DNA of 6,609 nucleotides from Treponema sp. Its GTDB lineage: Bacteria; Spirochaetota; Spirochaetia; Treponematales; Breznakiellaceae. Below are positions 5,701-6,609 of the stretch, one piece after another. Position 1 is the first letter of the stretch. Each line of letters begins with the position of its first letter. The stretch covers positions 1 to 6,609 of the forward strand of contig JAITAW010000125.1 of NCBI GenBank assembly GCA_031283905.1, read 5' to 3'. The notes under the pieces were generated by a model. It worked only from the letters and a program-made list of their open reading frames with translations. It made no database searches and had not been told where the DNA came from. Made by a program: the position numbers and the translations under genes.

Positions 5701-5877
5701 GCATAACAGGACTGTTTACGCTTCGCCGCAGTAGCGGCTCGGGGTTTCGTTCGCCTAGGTCATTTCGCTGCGCTTCATTCCCACGGCTTACTACACCCAC
5801 AGTTTGCCAGCCCTAAAAATGCTACGCATTTTTCTATTCGGGCTGTCAAACCGTCGTAAACAGCCGGAACGTTATGT
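5701..5877 (+). repeat. attC site 1 (integron recombination site, about 177 bases)
   Basis: The R'' box GCATAAC (5701-5707) and the R' box GTTATGT (5871-5877) enclose the L'' and L' arms CTGTTTACG (5711-5719) and CGTAAACAG (5855-5863), which are perfect complements. Between the R and L arms the two sides are unequal (AGG versus CCGGAAC), giving the asymmetric bulge typical of attC. The long centre folds further: GCCGC-AGTA-GCGGC (5725-5738), a near-perfect outer stem GTTTGCCAGCCC with GGGCTGTCAAAC, and inside it AAAAATGC-TAC-GCATTTTT. The length is at the long end for attC sites. A reverse-strand frame across it (5775-5957) is a by-product of the structure. Confidence 0.88.
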
Positions 5878-5918
5878 GCAATATGGGCTAAATTTTTTTG
5901 AACACACTTGAAAGAATA

Positions 5919-5948
5919 TTGACAAAATCTTAGAAATAACATAATATT
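5919..5948 (+). promoter_or_regulatory. Promoter inside cassette 2
   Basis: TTGACA at 5919-5924 is a perfect -35. The -10 is either CATAAT (5940-5945, 15-base spacer) or TAATAT (5943-5948, 18-base spacer). The segment TATTGACAA...ATAATATT is shared with the cassette 1 promoter, with the gap differing by one base, which favours CATAAT as the counterpart of TATAAT there. Confidence 0.7.
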
Positions 5949-5982
5949 TTCAGACAAGTTTTTGGGAAAGGAGAATAAAATA

Positions 5983-6468
5983 ATGACTATTGAGATTGAA
6001 AAAGAAGAATTGAAATTTAGAAAAATAAATAAAGACGATAGAGATTTGTTTGTTAAATTAAGGTTTGAATATTTTTCAATGAGTGATTTTGATATAAATG
6101 AATTTGAAAGGAATGAATTAAAAAATAATTTGATAAAATATTTTTATGAAAGTATCGAAAATGATTTTTTAGGAATGATATGTGAATATGGAAAAAAAAT
6201 TATCGCAGTGGCTTATTTGGCAATAAATAGAAAACCACCAAATCCGAATTTTATTAATGGTAAAACTGGAACATTATTAAATGTTTTTACATATCCTGAA
6301 TATAGGAACCAGGGAATAGCGACAGAATTATTAAAAAAAATAATTGAAGAAGCAAGAAGGGAAAATATAAATACAATATCACTTAGTTCAACTAAAGATG
6401 GAGAAAAGTTATATAAAAAATTAGGATTTAAGGAATCAGAATATAAAGAAATGAATATAAAATTATAA
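5983..6468 (+). CDS. GNAT-family N-acetyltransferase, cassette-borne
   Basis: The 161-residue product is expected to transfer an acetyl group from acetyl-CoA to an amine; the substrate cannot be told from sequence. The acetyl-CoA binding motif A is visible as LNVFTYPEYRNQGIATELL (99-117), with the RxxGxA loop at R108, G111 and A113. It is followed by the amphipathic helix KKIIEEAR (118-125), TISLSST (131-137) and the typical C-terminal YKKLGFKESEY (144-154). The N-terminus (about 11-35, FRKINKDDRDLFVKLRFEYF) is the usual first strand and helix. No signal peptide is present, so the product is cytosolic. I place the start at ATG 5983, 9 bases after AAAGGAG (5967-5973); a TTG at 5962 in the same frame would place that ribosome site inside the gene. 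The gene is very AT-rich with long A-runs. Acetyltransferases are frequent integron cargo, but nothing here shows a drug-resistance role. Confidence 0.9.
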   Translation: MTIEIEKEELKFRKINKDDRDLFVKLRFEYFSMSDFDINEFERNELKNNLIKYFYESIENDFLGMICEYGKKIIAVAYLAINRKPPNPNFINGKTGTLLNVFTYPEYRNQGIATELLKKIIEEARRENINTISLSSTKDGEKLYKKLGFKESEYKEMNIKL

Positions 6469-6496
6469 TGTTAATAATGAGGTACGCCCATACTGC

Positions 6497-6609
6497 ACAT
6501 AACAGGACTGTTTACGCTTCGCCGCAGTAGCGGCTCGGGGTTTCGTTCGCCTAGGTCATTCCGCTACGCTCCATTCCCACGGCTCACTACACCCACAGTT
6601 TGCCAGCCC
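6497..6609 (+). repeat. attC site 2, truncated by the window end
   Basis: The R'' box ACATAAC (6497-6503) is followed by a sequence nearly identical to attC1 (5701-5813): five substitutions over 113 bases, one of them the first R'' base, and no gaps. The similarity runs to the last base of the window, so the inner hairpin, L' and R' boxes should lie in the next 60 or so bases. Near-identity of the two sites on unrelated genes is a hallmark of one integron's own cassette pool. Confidence 0.88.

Larger units (their letters stand above)
4694..5871 (+). mobile_element. Integron gene cassette 1 (promoter, lipoprotein, attC)
   Basis: The left edge is G/TTATGCGAA at 4693/4694 and the right edge is G/TTATGTGCA at 5871/5872, both fitting the integrase crossover in GTTRRRY-like boxes. 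The decisive evidence is pairing: the start GTTATGCGAAATGCCCC (4693-4709) is the reverse complement of GGGGCACTTCGCATAAC (5691-5707) with one mismatch in 17. In the excised circle these two stretches would face each other as the base of the attC hairpin. Composition shifts from GC-rich to AT-rich just after 4709. The cassette is 1178 bases and holds one gene in the usual orientation, with attC downstream. No integrase gene or recognisable attI is present, so its insertion must have used an integrase encoded elsewhere. Confidence 0.88.
5872..6609 (+). mobile_element. Integron gene cassette 2 (promoter, GNAT gene, attC), right end outside the window
   Basis: The cassette starts at TTATGTGCA just after the G at 5871. 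Its start GTTATGTGCAATATGGGC (5871-5888) is the reverse complement of GCCCATACTGCACATAAC (6486-6503) with one mismatch in 18, tying the start to its own attC. If attC2 is as long as attC1, the cassette would end about 60 bases beyond the window. One AT-rich gene is carried in the forward direction. Confidence 0.88.

Noticed and set aside
5775..5957. Small reverse-strand gene across attC1 and the cassette 2 promoter
   Set aside because: It covers the attC fold and a promoter, and part of it would recur in attC2; it is a by-product of the recombination site.
5701..6609. Inverted-repeat insertion sequence or transposon ends
   Set aside because: The two copies are direct repeats, no transposase frame is present, and the GTT junctions with R/L box pairing fit attC sites instead.

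Overview
The window looks like chromosome from a host-associated anaerobic spirochaete, most likely a Treponema of the gut type. The reasons are the CsgG/LpoB-like lipoprotein family seen twice near 4333-5685, the relaxed lipobox, the dense non-coding repeats, and an integron-type gene cassette array, which Treponema is known to carry. This is inference from content; no rRNA or other marker gene is present. The sequence splits by composition. Positions 1 to about 4693 are GC-rich backbone, while the reading frames from 4694 onward are strongly AT-rich and look imported.

Layout. 1-96 is the cysteine-rich C-terminus of a DUF1848-like protein. 97-393 is intergenic with several hairpins. 394-2744 is a two-gene Leloir-pathway operon, galE-galK, joined by an ATGA overlap; galT is not in the window. 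2737-3101 is a family of about 55-bp repeats in alternating A and B versions, starting on the galK stop codon. A promoter at 3097-3125 faces a 12-unit, 21-bp tandem repeat (3141-3392). Next comes a 220-residue protein of unknown function (3479-4141) and a run of four hairpins (4139-4247).

4333-4747 is the broken remnant of a CsgG/LpoB-like envelope protein gene. It has a one-base frameshift in its signal peptide and is cut off after codon 120 at position 4693, where an integron cassette begins. Cassette 1 (4694-5871) carries its own promoter, a lipoprotein of the same CsgG/LpoB-like family and a long attC site. Cassette 2 (5872 to beyond the window end) carries its own promoter, a GNAT acetyltransferase and a second attC cut by the window edge.

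The main result is the cassette boundary. The first bases of each cassette are the reverse complement of the bases around the R'' box of its own attC: 16 of 17 for cassette 1 and 17 of 18 for cassette 2. This fixes the left edge of cassette 1 inside the backbone lipoprotein gene. It therefore appears that an integron integrase inserted a cassette into a secondary site within a resident gene, and that the cassette carries a divergent relative of the gene it interrupted. No integrase gene lies in the window.
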